This document shows, piece by piece, positions 29,566 through 38,090 of a stretch of 64,000 nucleotides of DNA. The stretch spans positions 39,051 to 103,050 of the forward strand of contig DASXHD010000094.1 of NCBI GenBank assembly GCA_036488725.1, read 5' to 3'. This DNA comes from DASXHD01 sp036488725 (GTDB lineage Bacteria > Myxococcota_A > Polyangia > Polyangiales > Polyangiaceae). Within the stretch, counting starts at the first letter, position 1. Each line of letters starts with the position of its first letter. Both the position numbers and the translations under genes were made by a program. Under the pieces are notes generated by a model. It searched no databases, was not told the origin of the DNA, and saw only the letters and a list, made by a program, of their open reading frames with translations.

Positions 29566-30795
29566 ATGTCGCACGCCCGTTTGCTCATCGCACTGACCGC
29601 GCTCACGAGCGCCTCGATTCTCGCATGCGCGGGAGGCGTCGCCCCCGAGAGCGAGCCCGATGGAGGCGCGCCGCCCACGGTCGAGGCAGGACCGACGTCG
29701 CCGGCGGCGACCGATTTCCAAGTGCGCACCGACACGCGCGACGCGTGGCTGTCGCTCGCGCAGTGGACGCACTTTTATGCAATCTCGGCGACGGGCAACG
29801 CGGGCGATACGACGCAAGCGCTCCAGCGACTCTTGGCCGCGGGCAACGACTTCGCGACACAAGCCGGCGCGCTCCTCGACAGCGCGTCGTCGACCGAGCT
29901 CGCGGGGCTGCTCGGTCAGCGCGCGAAGGTCGTCGTCGCGTTCGTCGATCACACGTCGAACGGCGACGAAAACGCGGTCACCAACGACCAAGCCGAATGG
30001 CGCGACCTGACGACTCAGCTCGCGACGTTCTTCACGACGCATCTCCACGCCGCTTCGCGCGCGCCGAGCGCGCTCCAAGACGATCTCTTCGCGCTCGACA
30101 CCGCGACGCAAAACCAAATCGCCGCGCGCGCGAAAGGCGATTTCGCCGGCGAGGTCGCCGCGTCCGACGAAGCCGACAAAAGGGCCCTCGACGTCGCCGA
30201 CGCGCTCTCGGCCGCGCTCATCGCGACTTACGGCGACAAGCTCGGAACGACCACGGTCAGCGGCGACGCCCAGTCGCTCGAGCTCGAGCTGCGCCCGCTC
30301 CTCGCCGAGCGCGCGTTCTGGCTGCGTGCATTCACGATCGATCAGCTCCAAAAACGCGCCGCGCAACCGGAGCTGGATCGCGCGCTCGCCGCGCACGTCG
30401 CCGTCGCCGACGTCTTCACGACCGTCTACGGGAGCAACGTCGGCAGCCAAGTCGAGCTCGGCTTTCACAATCTCAGCGCCGACGCGTACGCGTTTCTCCT
30501 CGCGAGCGAAACGGGCGACACATCCGCGGTCGCCGCGATTCAAAAGCAATGGTTCACCGACCAAAAGAGCTTCGTGCAGTACCTCGCGAGCACCAACACG
30601 AGCTGGACCGTCGGCGAGCTCGGCCGCGTGCTCGGCGTCGACATGGACCGCACGCTCGCTGAGATCGACGCGCGCCGAACGGGCGAATGGGACGCCGACG
30701 CCGCCGACTACGCGATGGTGCTCGACAACACGCGCCTCTTCGCCAACGTCCTCGCGACCGGCCTCGCCCACGCGACCCCGGCGGCCTCGCACTGA
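29566..30795 (+). CDS. Helical lipoprotein
   Basis: 409 aa from the ATG at 29566 (MSHARLLIALT). The signal ends in SASILACAGGVAP (lipobox Cys near residue 20), then a Pro/Glu/Gly linker and a long, nearly all-helical Ala-rich domain. It has few distinctive motifs (LAQWTHFYAISATGNAGDTTQAL; LGFHNLSADAYAFLLAS). No family recognised. It sits between glmU and murA on the same strand, with 75 and 45 bases of spacing, so it may or may not share their transcript. Confidence 0.75.
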   Translation: MSHARLLIALTALTSASILACAGGVAPESEPDGGAPPTVEAGPTSPAATDFQVRTDTRDAWLSLAQWTHFYAISATGNAGDTTQALQRLLAAGNDFATQAGALLDSASSTELAGLLGQRAKVVVAFVDHTSNGDENAVTNDQAEWRDLTTQLATFFTTHLHAASRAPSALQDDLFALDTATQNQIAARAKGDFAGEVAASDEADKRALDVADALSAALIATYGDKLGTTTVSGDAQSLELELRPLLAERAFWLRAFTIDQLQKRAAQPELDRALAAHVAVADVFTTVYGSNVGSQVELGFHNLSADAYAFLLASETGDTSAVAAIQKQWFTDQKSFVQYLASTNTSWTVGELGRVLGVDMDRTLAEIDARRTGEWDADAADYAMVLDNTRLFANVLATGLAHATPAASH

Positions 30796-30840
30796 AGTTG
30801 TCGAAATCTCGCGCTCGCGATAAGCGTTCTTGAAAGCATC

Positions 30841-32124
30841 ATGGACGCGATCCGCGTGCGCGGCGGCAAGCCGCTGGTCGGCAAAGTCAAAGTCAGCGGC
30901 GCCAAGAACGCGGCGCTCCCCATCTTGTGCGCGACGCTCCTCTCGGACGGCGCGAGCAAGCTGCGCAACGTCCCGGCGCTCCGTGACATCGAGACCACGG
31001 CGGCGCTGCTCCGTTTTCTCGGGAGAGACGTCACGGTCAAGGCGCCCGAAGTCACCGTCGACGCGGGCAAAGACGTGCGGCCCGAAGCGCCGTACGAGCT
31101 CGTCAAACAAATGCGCGCGAGCGTGCTCGTGCTCGGTCCGCTCCTCGCGCGCTTCGGCCGCGCGAAAGTCTCGCTCCCCGGGGGCTGTGCGATCGGCGCG
31201 CGCCCGATCGACCAGCACCTCAAAGGCTTCGAGGCGATGGGCGCGAAGATCAAGCTCGAGCGCGGCTACGTCATCGCCGAAGGTCCGAACGGCGGCGGCC
31301 GCCTCCGCGGCGCCGAAGTGTGCTTCGACTTGCCGACTGTGACCGGCACCGAGAACGTCATGATGGCCGCGGCGCTCGCCAAGGGCCGCACGACGCTCTT
31401 CAACTGCGCTCGCGAGCCCGAGGTCGAAGAGCTCGCGCGCGTCCTCAACAAGATGGGCGCCGAGATCGACGGCGCCGGCACCGACGTCATCCACGTGCGC
31501 GGCCGCGACCAAGGCGAGCTCTTGCCGTTCGATCACGCGATCATCCCGGATCGAATCGAGGCCGGCACGTACATGTGCGCGGCGGCGATGCTCGAGGGGA
31601 GCGACGTCGTCGTCGAGGGCGCGGAGATTCAAGACCTCGAAGCGCTGGTCCTCAAGATGCGCCAAGCCGGCGTCGAAGTGTCGACCGAGGGCCAGTCGAT
31701 TCGCATCCGCCGGACCGGTCCGCTGCGCGCCGTCGACGTGACGACCGCGCCGCACCCGGGCTTTCCGACCGACATGCAGGCGCAGTTCCTCGTCCTCATG
31801 TGCACGGCGAAGGGCGAGAGCGTCGTCTCGGAGACGATCTTCGAAAATCGCATGATGCACGTCCCCGAGCTCCTCCGCATGGGCGCGGACATCGCGCTCC
31901 GCGGGAACACGGCGGTCGTGAAGGGCGCGTCGGGGCTCACCGGCGCGAGCGTCATGGCGACCGATCTCCGCGCGAGCGCGTCGCTCGTGATGGCGGGCCT
32001 CGCCGCCGAGGGCGAGACCGAGGTGCGCCGCGTCTATCACCTCGACCGCGGCTACGAGCGCATCGAGGCGAAGCTCGGCGCGCTCGGCGCGAGCATCGAG
32101 CGCGTCAAAGGCGCGGAAGGCTGA
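30841..32124 (+). CDS. murA: UDP-N-acetylglucosamine 1-carboxyvinyltransferase
   Basis: First committed step of peptidoglycan synthesis: transfers enolpyruvate from PEP to UDP-GlcNAc in the cytoplasm. 427 aa, normal length. N-terminal VSGAKNAALPILCATLL; the active-site loop LPGGCAIGARPIDQH carries the catalytic Cys116, so the enzyme should be fosfomycin-sensitive. Later blocks are DRIEAGTYMCAAAM and FPTDMQAQFLVLMCTAKG. One base separates its stop from hisG; a murA-hisG order is also seen in other proteobacteria. Confidence 0.97.
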   Translation: MDAIRVRGGKPLVGKVKVSGAKNAALPILCATLLSDGASKLRNVPALRDIETTAALLRFLGRDVTVKAPEVTVDAGKDVRPEAPYELVKQMRASVLVLGPLLARFGRAKVSLPGGCAIGARPIDQHLKGFEAMGAKIKLERGYVIAEGPNGGGRLRGAEVCFDLPTVTGTENVMMAAALAKGRTTLFNCAREPEVEELARVLNKMGAEIDGAGTDVIHVRGRDQGELLPFDHAIIPDRIEAGTYMCAAAMLEGSDVVVEGAEIQDLEALVLKMRQAGVEVSTEGQSIRIRRTGPLRAVDVTTAPHPGFPTDMQAQFLVLMCTAKGESVVSETIFENRMMHVPELLRMGADIALRGNTAVVKGASGLTGASVMATDLRASASLVMAGLAAEGETEVRRVYHLDRGYERIEAKLGALGASIERVKGAEG

Positions 32125-32125
32125 G

Positions 32126-32758
32126 ATGCTGGTCGTTGCGCTCTCCAAAGGGCGCACGGTCCACGCGCTCGTCCCGCTCCTCGCCCGCGCCGGAATCGAC
32201 GCGAGCGCGCTCACTGCGAACGATCGCTCGCTCATTCGCGACGTCGGCGAGCTCCGTTTTTTGATGCTCAAGCCGGACGACGTGCCGACGTACGTCGAGC
32301 ACGGCGCGGCGGATCTCGGAATCGTCGGCCGCGACGTGCTGCGCGAGCGCGAGTCGGACTTGCTCGTCCCGCTCGATCTCGGCATCGGTCGATGCAAGAT
32401 GGTCGTCGCCGCTCCGGTCGGCGCGCCGCCGAACGTCGACATGCCGCGCGTCGCGACGAAATATCCGCGGACGGCCGCCGCCTGGTTCGCCTCGCGGCGC
32501 GTCCAGGCGGAGATCATCACGCTTTCGGGGTCGGTCGAATTAGCCCCGCTCGTCGGGCTCGCCGACTCCATCGTCGATCTCGTCGAGACCGGGGAGACGC
32601 TCCGGCAAAACGGGCTCGAAATCGTGGCTGAAGCCCAGAGCGTCTCGACCGTCGTCGCGGTCAATCGGGCCGCCTACAAATTGCGTCGCTCCGAAATCGG
32701 CGCGCTGATCGAACGGCTCGCGGCGGCGGCTCACGCCACACCCCCGTCCCCGGCGTGA
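32126..32758 (+). CDS. hisG: ATP phosphoribosyltransferase, short form (HisG-S)
   Basis: First enzyme of histidine synthesis: condenses ATP and PRPP. At 210 aa it is the short form, lacking the C-terminal regulatory domain of about 80 residues, and short forms normally need HisZ (a HisRS-like subunit) for activity and feedback control. Motifs: LSKGRTVHALVPLL (N-terminus), LMLKPDDVPTYVEHGAADLGIVGRDVL, and the PRPP loop ITLSGSVELAPLVGLADSIVDLVETGETLR. No hisZ lies in the window. It overlaps the convergent ComEA-like gene by 28 bases. Confidence 0.95.
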   Translation: MLVVALSKGRTVHALVPLLARAGIDASALTANDRSLIRDVGELRFLMLKPDDVPTYVEHGAADLGIVGRDVLRERESDLLVPLDLGIGRCKMVVAAPVGAPPNVDMPRVATKYPRTAAAWFASRRVQAEIITLSGSVELAPLVGLADSIVDLVETGETLRQNGLEIVAEAQSVSTVVAVNRAAYKLRRSEIGALIERLAAAAHATPPSPA

Positions 32759-33240
32759 TCGAGCCGCACGAGCGGCCGCAGCTTGCGCAGCGTGGAGCGC
32801 CCGATGCCGCGCACGCGGAGCAAGTCTTCGATCTGCCGAAAGCGACCGAGACGGCGCCGAAGCTCGAGGACGGCGAGCGCGCGTTTTTGCCCGATGCCGG
32901 GTAGGCGGCGCAAATCGTCGACGGAGGCGTCGTTGAGATAGACCGGATCGTCGGCCGTGGCGCGCGCTGCGTGTGACGGCGGAGCGGCGTCGGCGGCGGT
33001 GACGGATTCGGGCACGGCGGCCGCGACGGCGACGGAGGCCGGCGCGGAGACGGAGACGGCGGCGCTGATGGACCCCACCGCCGCGGGGGAAACCCGTCCC
33101 CCCGCAGCGGCGAAGCGGCCCACGAGCGAGAGCACGACGAGCCCGCCGATGGCGAGCACGCCGCGCCCGAGCGGCCGTCCGATGAAGCCGCGCACGCGCG
33201 CGACGAAACCCGGCATCACCGGAACGAGCGTGGGCTTCAC
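32731..33240 (-). CDS. ComEA-like helix-hairpin-helix DNA-binding protein with membrane anchor
   Basis: 169 aa from the GTG at 33240 (an ATG at 33216 is an alternative). One N-terminal membrane segment (GRGVLAIGGLVVLSLVGRFAAA) precedes an Ala/Val/Ser-rich linker. The C-terminal pair of HhH motifs (LNDASVDDLRRLPGIGQKRALAVLELRRRLGRFRQIEDLLRVRGIGRSTLRKLRPLV) is characteristic of ComEA, the periplasmic DNA receptor of natural transformation. Related proteins can also act in repair, so competence is inferred from domain order alone. The conserved 89-residue protein gene lies four bases upstream on the same strand. Confidence 0.82.
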   Translation of the reverse strand: MKPTLVPVMPGFVARVRGFIGRPLGRGVLAIGGLVVLSLVGRFAAAGGRVSPAAVGSISAAVSVSAPASVAVAAAVPESVTAADAAPPSHAARATADDPVYLNDASVDDLRRLPGIGQKRALAVLELRRRLGRFRQIEDLLRVRGIGRSTLRKLRPLVRLDHAGDGGVA

Positions 33241-33244
33241 GGCC

Positions 33245-33514
33245 TCATGCTCCCGCGAAGATGTCGGCGTGCGTTCGCGTCGCCGCGGCCGCACCGTTGG
33301 TGTTCGCCGCTTCGTTTCGGCGCACCCAATCTTCGCGCGACGTCCAGTCGCGAATTTGGAGCGTGCTGTTGACCGGCAACGCGTCGAGCTTGACCGTGTA
33401 CGACCCGTCGCGATTGACGAACGCCGCGCCGATGCGAATCCAAAACGATCGCTTCGTCTCGCCGTCGTGTCGCTCGATGACCGTGTAAACCGCTTTCCTG
33501 TTTTGGCTGTCCAT
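33245..33514 (-). CDS. Small conserved hypothetical protein
   Basis: 89 aa. The first 60 residues look like a compact beta-rich domain with a strong conserved feel (AVYTVIERHDGETKRSFWIRIGAAFVNRDGSYTVKLDALPVN), followed by a charged helix and a variable tail. I have a general memory of such 'IGxAFxNxDGSxxVxLDALP' proteins in many proteobacteria without a known function. Four bases separate it from the ComEA-like gene, so they are likely cotranscribed. Divergent from the first kinase gene across 162 bases, which contain a GC-rich inverted repeat (GGCCAG at 33621-33626, CTGGCC at 33641-33646). Confidence 0.75.
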   Translation of the reverse strand: MDSQNRKAVYTVIERHDGETKRSFWIRIGAAFVNRDGSYTVKLDALPVNSTLQIRDWTSREDWVRRNEAANTNGAAAATRTHADIFAGA

Positions 33515-33676
33515 GTCTCTCTCCGATTCGTGTGAAGCCGCTCGCGGCGGCGTGACGAGCCGGATTGCGACGGCCGTGCCGCGCGAATTCGAGGGATTTT
33601 CCGCGAATGGAGGGTGGCCGGGCCAGGCGCGGGCCGGCCGCTGGCCAGCCCGTTTCTTCGGTTATGATGCGACCCC

Positions 33677-35206
33677 GTGTCCCCGGCGGATCCGTTCGGC
33701 CTCATCGGTCAGCTCCTCGACGGGCAATTCAAGGTCGATGCGCTCGTCGGCGAAGGCGGGTTCTCGGCGGTCTACCGCGGGACGCACGTCGGTCTCGGCG
33801 AGCCGATCGCGATCAAGTGTCTGAAGCTCTCGAGCGCGCTCGCGCAAGCGATGGCCGTCAACGAAGAGCGCGCTTCCCAAGGCCCAGCGACGCCGGTGAT
33901 GAACACGGTCTTGGTCGACTCGTTCGTCAAGCGCTTTCGCGACGAAGGCCGCATCCTCTACAAGCTCTCGCAGGGGAACTTGAACGTCGTCCGCTGCATC
34001 GCGAGCGGCACGACGCTGTCGCCTGCCAGCGGCGCGCTCGTGCCTTACCTCGTGCTCGAGTGGCTCGAAGGGAAATCGCTGCAGGCCGACCTCGAGGCGC
34101 GCAACGCCGGCCGATCGCTCGCCGAGACGATGGAGCTCCTCGAGCCGGCGTTCGACGCGATCACGTACGCCCACGCGATGGGCGTCGTTCACCGCGATCT
34201 CAGCACCGGAAATATTTTTCTCGCGCAGCAGCGCGACGGCGCGGTGCGGGCGAAGGTCCTCGACTTCGGCGTCGCGAAAGTGATGACCGACGACCTCGAG
34301 ATCGGTCCGCGCACGCAGACGCTCGCGCAGATTCGGATTTATTCGCCGGCGTACGCGGCGCCCGAGCAGTTCGATTCCGCGCTGGGTCCTCCAGGTGCTT
34401 ACACCGACGTTTATTCGCTCGCGCTCGTCGCCGTCGAAGTCCTGACCGGGCGCGGCGTGCGAAACGCCGACACGCTCGGCGCGATCATGCAGTCGGCGCT
34501 CGACCCGAACGCGCCGCGGACGCCGCGCTCGCTCGGCGTGAACGTTCCGGACGCGATGGAGCAAGTCTTCGCGCGCGCGCTCTCGATCGATCCGAAGGCG
34601 CGACAGAAAGATGCGAGCGAGCTCTTGCGCGAGCTCCGCGGCGCGATGCGCACGCAGCTCCCGATGGACCTCGGCGCGACGGCGCGGCAACCGTCGCCCG
34701 TCGGCGCGTCCGGTCCGCCCGCGACGCAGCGCATGTCGCGCGAGGTCTCCAATCCGCTCGGCGTGCTGAAAGCGACGATGCGCATGCCGTCCGCGCCGCC
34801 GCCGCCGCCGAACCAAAACACGACCGTGCCGATGCCGGTCGTCCCGCCGCCGCCGGCCGCGCCCGCACCCGCGCCCGCGCCGCTCGTACCGCCGGCCGCG
34901 CCGTCCGCGTCTCAGTTGTTCCAGCCGCCGGCAGTTCCTCCTCCGCCGGGCGCTGCCCTTCCCGCTGCGTCGGGATCTTTTGCAGCCTTCAAGACGACCG
35001 AGCGAAGCGCGATGGAGCCCGCGGGCATGCCGCATCCGTCGCGACAAGCGCCGACGGTGCGCGCCAACGATCCCAAGCTCCAGCAGACCGCGAATCCCTT
35101 GAGCGCGGCGAGCGCGCGGCGCGCGCAGTGGCTCGTCGGGCTCGTCGTCTTCATCTTCGTGCTCGCCGCGGGCGGCGTGGCGCTGCGCTTTTGGCTACTC
35201 AAATGA
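33677..35206 (+). CDS. Ser/Thr protein kinase with C-terminal membrane anchor and altered catalytic loop
   Basis: Eukaryote-like kinase of 509 aa, starting at the GTG at 33677. Kinase domain, residues about 15-300: Gly loop GEGGFSAVY, ATP lysine Lys47 (IAIKCLKL), catalytic loop HRDLSTGN (His172-Asn179), DFGVAKV, and APE-type YAAPEQF. The usual HRDxKxxN lysine is Ser176, which is rare in active Ser/Thr kinases, though the Asp and Asn remain. A Pro/Ala-rich linker of about 180 residues follows, then one membrane helix at the end (WLVGLVVFIFVLAAGGVALRF), so the kinase domain faces the cytoplasm with no large external sensor. Sixteen bases upstream of a second kinase of the same subfamily. Confidence 0.92.
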   Translation: MSPADPFGLIGQLLDGQFKVDALVGEGGFSAVYRGTHVGLGEPIAIKCLKLSSALAQAMAVNEERASQGPATPVMNTVLVDSFVKRFRDEGRILYKLSQGNLNVVRCIASGTTLSPASGALVPYLVLEWLEGKSLQADLEARNAGRSLAETMELLEPAFDAITYAHAMGVVHRDLSTGNIFLAQQRDGAVRAKVLDFGVAKVMTDDLEIGPRTQTLAQIRIYSPAYAAPEQFDSALGPPGAYTDVYSLALVAVEVLTGRGVRNADTLGAIMQSALDPNAPRTPRSLGVNVPDAMEQVFARALSIDPKARQKDASELLRELRGAMRTQLPMDLGATARQPSPVGASGPPATQRMSREVSNPLGVLKATMRMPSAPPPPPNQNTTVPMPVVPPPPAAPAPAPAPLVPPAAPSASQLFQPPAVPPPPGAALPAASGSFAAFKTTERSAMEPAGMPHPSRQAPTVRANDPKLQQTANPLSAASARRAQWLVGLVVFIFVLAAGGVALRFWLLK

Positions 35207-35222
35207 TGATACGCTGAGCCGA

Positions 35223-36635
35223 ATGCCCGAGGACTTCTTCGGCCTCTCCGGCCACGTCATCGACGGGCAATTCCACGCGCACGAAGTCGCCGGCGAAGGC
35301 GGTTTCAGCGTCGTTTATCGCGGCCAGCACCTCACGATGCGCGAGCCGATCGCGATCAAGTGTCTGAAGCTCAAGCTGAAGAACACCGACCCACAAATCG
35401 TCGCGTCGTTCACGCAGCGCTTCTTCGACGAGAGCCGCATCATGTACCGACTCTCGCAAGGCAACTTGAACATCGCGCGCGCGATCACGACCGGCGTGAC
35501 CATGTCGCCGAAGACGCAAGCGACCGTGCCGTACATGGTGCTCGAGTGGCTCGAGGGCGTCTCGCTCGCGAAGGAGCTGAAAGATCGCCGCGCGAAGAAG
35601 CTCCCGATGCCGTCGCTCAAAGACGTGCTGAACCTCTTCGAGCCCGCGGCGCTCGCGATCGCGTATGCGCACGCCCAAGGCGTCGTTCACCGCGACGTGA
35701 AGCCGGGGAATCTTTTCTTGCAGAATACACGCGAAGGCCAGCGCATGAAGGTGCTGGATTTCGGCATGGCGAAGGTGCTCCAGCCGGAGGCGATGGGCGG
35801 GCTCGAGAGCGCCGAGACGCTCGCGGGGGTGACCGTGCTCTCGCCGCAGTACGTGACGCCGGAGCAGCTCGACAGAGCGCTCGGGCCGGTCGGGCCGTGG
35901 ACCGACGTTTATGCGTTCGCGCTGATCCTGAGCGAAGCGCTGACGAACAAGCGGGCGCGCGAGGCGGAGAGCTTCGTCGACTTGATGACGCAGATGGCGA
36001 AAGGCGAAGCGCCGACGCCGCGAAGACGCGGCGCGACGGTGACCGACGCGGTCGAAGAGGTGTTCGCGCGCGCGTTCGCGCGCGATCCGAAGGCGCGACC
36101 GGCGGACCTCGGAGCGTTCTGGCGTCAGCTCGTCGACGCGTCGGCGAAGCCGGACATGGACGCCTTCGACATCGAGACGAAGGTCGACGCGTCGATGCCG
36201 GCGCTCGCCGCGTTCGGGAGCACGATGGTGATGCCGCCGGCGCCGCGTACGGAGCCGAAGGTCGATTTGAGCAAGACGATGCCGCTCTCGAATCGCACGT
36301 CGGCCGCGCCGGCGCTCCGGCGGTTTTCCGGCACCGTTCCGATGAGCGCGACACCGGAGCCTTCCGCGGCCCGCGTCTCGGTCGATCCGCGACCGCCGCC
36401 CGCGCCGTCGTCCGCGCCGCGCATCTCGGAGGTCTCGCCGCGCATCTCCGAGCCGCGCATGTCCGAGCCGCGCATTTCGGAGCCGCGCATCTCGGAGCCG
36501 CGCGTTTCTCGGCCGTCGCCGCCTGCGCCTGCGCCGCGCTCTCGCGGCGTCCTCACCGCGTTCTTGCTCCTCTTCATCCTCGCCTCGCTCGCCGTGAGCG
36601 CGTTCTTGCTCACGCGGCTCTATCTCATTCGCTGA
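35223..36635 (+). CDS. Ser/Thr protein kinase with C-terminal membrane anchor and short Pro-Arg-Ile-Ser-Glu repeats
   Basis: 470 aa, second in a tandem with the preceding kinase and closely related to it (shared start FGLSGHVIDGQF and VVYRG-x-H). The catalytic residues are all present: GEGGFSVVY, Lys46, HRDVKPGN (Asp158), DFGMAKV, VTPEQL. A linker rich in Pro/Ala follows, with six near-copies of a five-residue unit (PRISE/PRMSE/PRVSR; DNA 36417-36512). A single membrane helix closes the protein (FLLLFILASLAVSAFLL). Likely the active member of the pair. Confidence 0.93.
   Translation: MPEDFFGLSGHVIDGQFHAHEVAGEGGFSVVYRGQHLTMREPIAIKCLKLKLKNTDPQIVASFTQRFFDESRIMYRLSQGNLNIARAITTGVTMSPKTQATVPYMVLEWLEGVSLAKELKDRRAKKLPMPSLKDVLNLFEPAALAIAYAHAQGVVHRDVKPGNLFLQNTREGQRMKVLDFGMAKVLQPEAMGGLESAETLAGVTVLSPQYVTPEQLDRALGPVGPWTDVYAFALILSEALTNKRAREAESFVDLMTQMAKGEAPTPRRRGATVTDAVEEVFARAFARDPKARPADLGAFWRQLVDASAKPDMDAFDIETKVDASMPALAAFGSTMVMPPAPRTEPKVDLSKTMPLSNRTSAAPALRRFSGTVPMSATPEPSAARVSVDPRPPPAPSSAPRISEVSPRISEPRMSEPRISEPRISEPRVSRPSPPAPAPRSRGVLTAFLLLFILASLAVSAFLLTRLYLIR
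36417..36512 (+). repeat. 15-bp in-frame tandem repeat in kinase linker
   Basis: About six imperfect copies of the 15-base unit CCGCGCATCTCGGAG (one interrupted by a 6-base insert) encode PRISE-type pentapeptides in the juxtamembrane linker of the kinase. Serine in each unit could be a phosphosite. Copy number may vary between strains. Confidence 0.75.
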
Positions 36636-38042
36636 TCACAAGAGCGGCGAGAGGAGCCGCGCGCTCGCCTCGGCGAACCGCATCGGCAACCCGACGCGCG
36701 AGCGCGCCTTGAGCGTGATGTGCCGAGACTTTTGTTTGTCGGTCTCGAAGAGCGCCCCGAGATCGGCAAGCGCCTTCTCGGCGTAGAAGAGCATGCTCAC
36801 CTCGAAATTCAGGCGAAAGCTGCGGTTGTCGAGGTTCGCGCTGCCGACGATGCCGATCTTGCCGTCGACGATCATCGTCTTCGCGTGGACCATCCGCGGG
36901 TACTCGTAGACGTGCGCGCCCGCGCGCAGGAGCTCGTCGAAATAGGAGCGCGCCGCCGCGGTCACGATGAGCGAGTCGCTCCGCCGCGGGACGACGATCT
37001 CGACGCGCACGCCGCGAAGCGCCGCCGCCGAAAGCGCGATGCGCACCGGCTCGTCCGGCACGAAGTACGGCGTCGTCAGCTGGATGCGCTCGTCGGCCTG
37101 CGTGATCGCTGTAAAATACACATGTTCGATCGCCTCCCATTCTTGGTCCGGCCCCGAGGGCACGATGATGGCGGCTTCGTGCTCACCAGCGGCAGGCGGC
37201 GGGAAAAGGCCTTTGTCGCGCACGACTCGGCTCGTCGAAAAATGCCAGTCCTCGAGGAACGTGAACTGGAGCTCGCGCACCGCGCTCCCCTCGATGCACG
37301 CGTGCGTGTCGCGGAACGCGTCGCGTTTGGAGACCGACTCGTCGTACTCGTCGCCGACGTTGATGCCGCCGAGAAAGCCGACGCGTCCGTCGACGATCAC
37401 GATCTTGCGATGATTGCGCAGCTGGAAGCGCGGCAAGAGCCCGCCGAGCGCGATCGGATTGAAGCGCGCGCATTCGGCGCCTGCCTCGCGCAGCGGCCGG
37501 AGGAACTTGCGCGAGAGCGACGTGCCGACGGCGTCGGTCAAGAGACGCACCTTCACGCCCGCACGCGCGCGCTCGACGAGCGCATCGCGAATGCGTGTGC
37601 CCGTGCGATCGGCCTCGAAGATGTAGTAGCAAACGTGGACGTGGCGCTCGGCGCGCGAGATCGCGTCCACGATCGCGTCGAAGCACGCTTTGCCTCCGGC
37701 GAGGATCTCGATGCGCTTGGCGGTCGACATGACCGAACCGCTCGCGCGCGACGCGAGCTTCGCGAGCTGCACGCGGTGCGGCGCGGCGACCTCCGGGTGG
37801 AGCTTGGCTTCGGCGGCGAGCTGCCCGCGGACCTCGGCGCTCGAGTGCCCGTGGCGCATGCGCTTTCGCCGCACGCGATGCGGTCCGATGAAGAAGTAAA
37901 CGACGAGCCCGACGTAAGGGAGCATCGCGAGCGCCAAAATCCAGGCGATCGTCGAGATCGGGCTGCGCTTCTCGAGGATGATGACGACGATCATCGCGAC
38001 GAGGTACGCGACCTCGCAGCCGGAGAGGATCGTCCAGAACAT
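36636..38042 (-). CDS. cls: Cardiolipin synthase (phospholipase D superfamily)
   Basis: Inner-membrane enzyme that joins two phosphatidylglycerols into cardiolipin. 468 aa, normal size. Two N-terminal membrane segments (YLVAMIVVIILEK and IAWILALAMLPYVGLVVYFFIG) are followed by two HKD catalytic motifs: RNHRKIVIVDGRVGFLGGINVGDEY (about residues 215-240) and MVHAKTMIVDGKIGIVGSANLDNRSF (about 390-415). The order and spacing fit ClsA-type synthases. Convergent with the second kinase gene with no spacer. One copy of the dispersed palindrome TGTAAAATACA lies inside it at 37110. Confidence 0.94.
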   Translation of the reverse strand: MFWTILSGCEVAYLVAMIVVIILEKRSPISTIAWILALAMLPYVGLVVYFFIGPHRVRRKRMRHGHSSAEVRGQLAAEAKLHPEVAAPHRVQLAKLASRASGSVMSTAKRIEILAGGKACFDAIVDAISRAERHVHVCYYIFEADRTGTRIRDALVERARAGVKVRLLTDAVGTSLSRKFLRPLREAGAECARFNPIALGGLLPRFQLRNHRKIVIVDGRVGFLGGINVGDEYDESVSKRDAFRDTHACIEGSAVRELQFTFLEDWHFSTSRVVRDKGLFPPPAAGEHEAAIIVPSGPDQEWEAIEHVYFTAITQADERIQLTTPYFVPDEPVRIALSAAALRGVRVEIVVPRRSDSLIVTAAARSYFDELLRAGAHVYEYPRMVHAKTMIVDGKIGIVGSANLDNRSFRLNFEVSMLFYAEKALADLGALFETDKQKSRHITLKARSRVGLPMRFAEASARLLSPLL

Positions 38043-38052
38043 GGACGAGGAC

Positions 38053-38090
38053 GCTATCAGCTGTCGGCTATCAGCTGTCGGCTGTCAGCC
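38053..38090. repeat. Short tandem repeat at the end of the membrane protein gene
   Basis: Two perfect copies of the 14-base unit GCTATCAGCTGTCG (38053-38066 and 38067-38080) are followed by a partial third (GCTGTCAGCC). The stop codon of the adjacent minus-strand gene falls inside the second copy. The unit contains the palindrome CAGCTG. Confidence 0.7.

Noticed and set aside
28036..32664. 1542-codon open frame on the minus strand opposite glmU, a lipoprotein gene, murA and hisG
   Set aside because: It is antisense to well-recognised genes and its composition (long runs of R, A, D, E) is that of a high-GC shadow frame.
32126..32758. hisG as a truncated gene
   Set aside because: 210 residues is the normal length of the short HisG form that works with HisZ.
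36417..36512. Regular 15-base repeat considered as a CRISPR-like array
   Set aside because: Units are in frame, directly contiguous and encode a repeated pentapeptide; there are no spacers and no cas genes.
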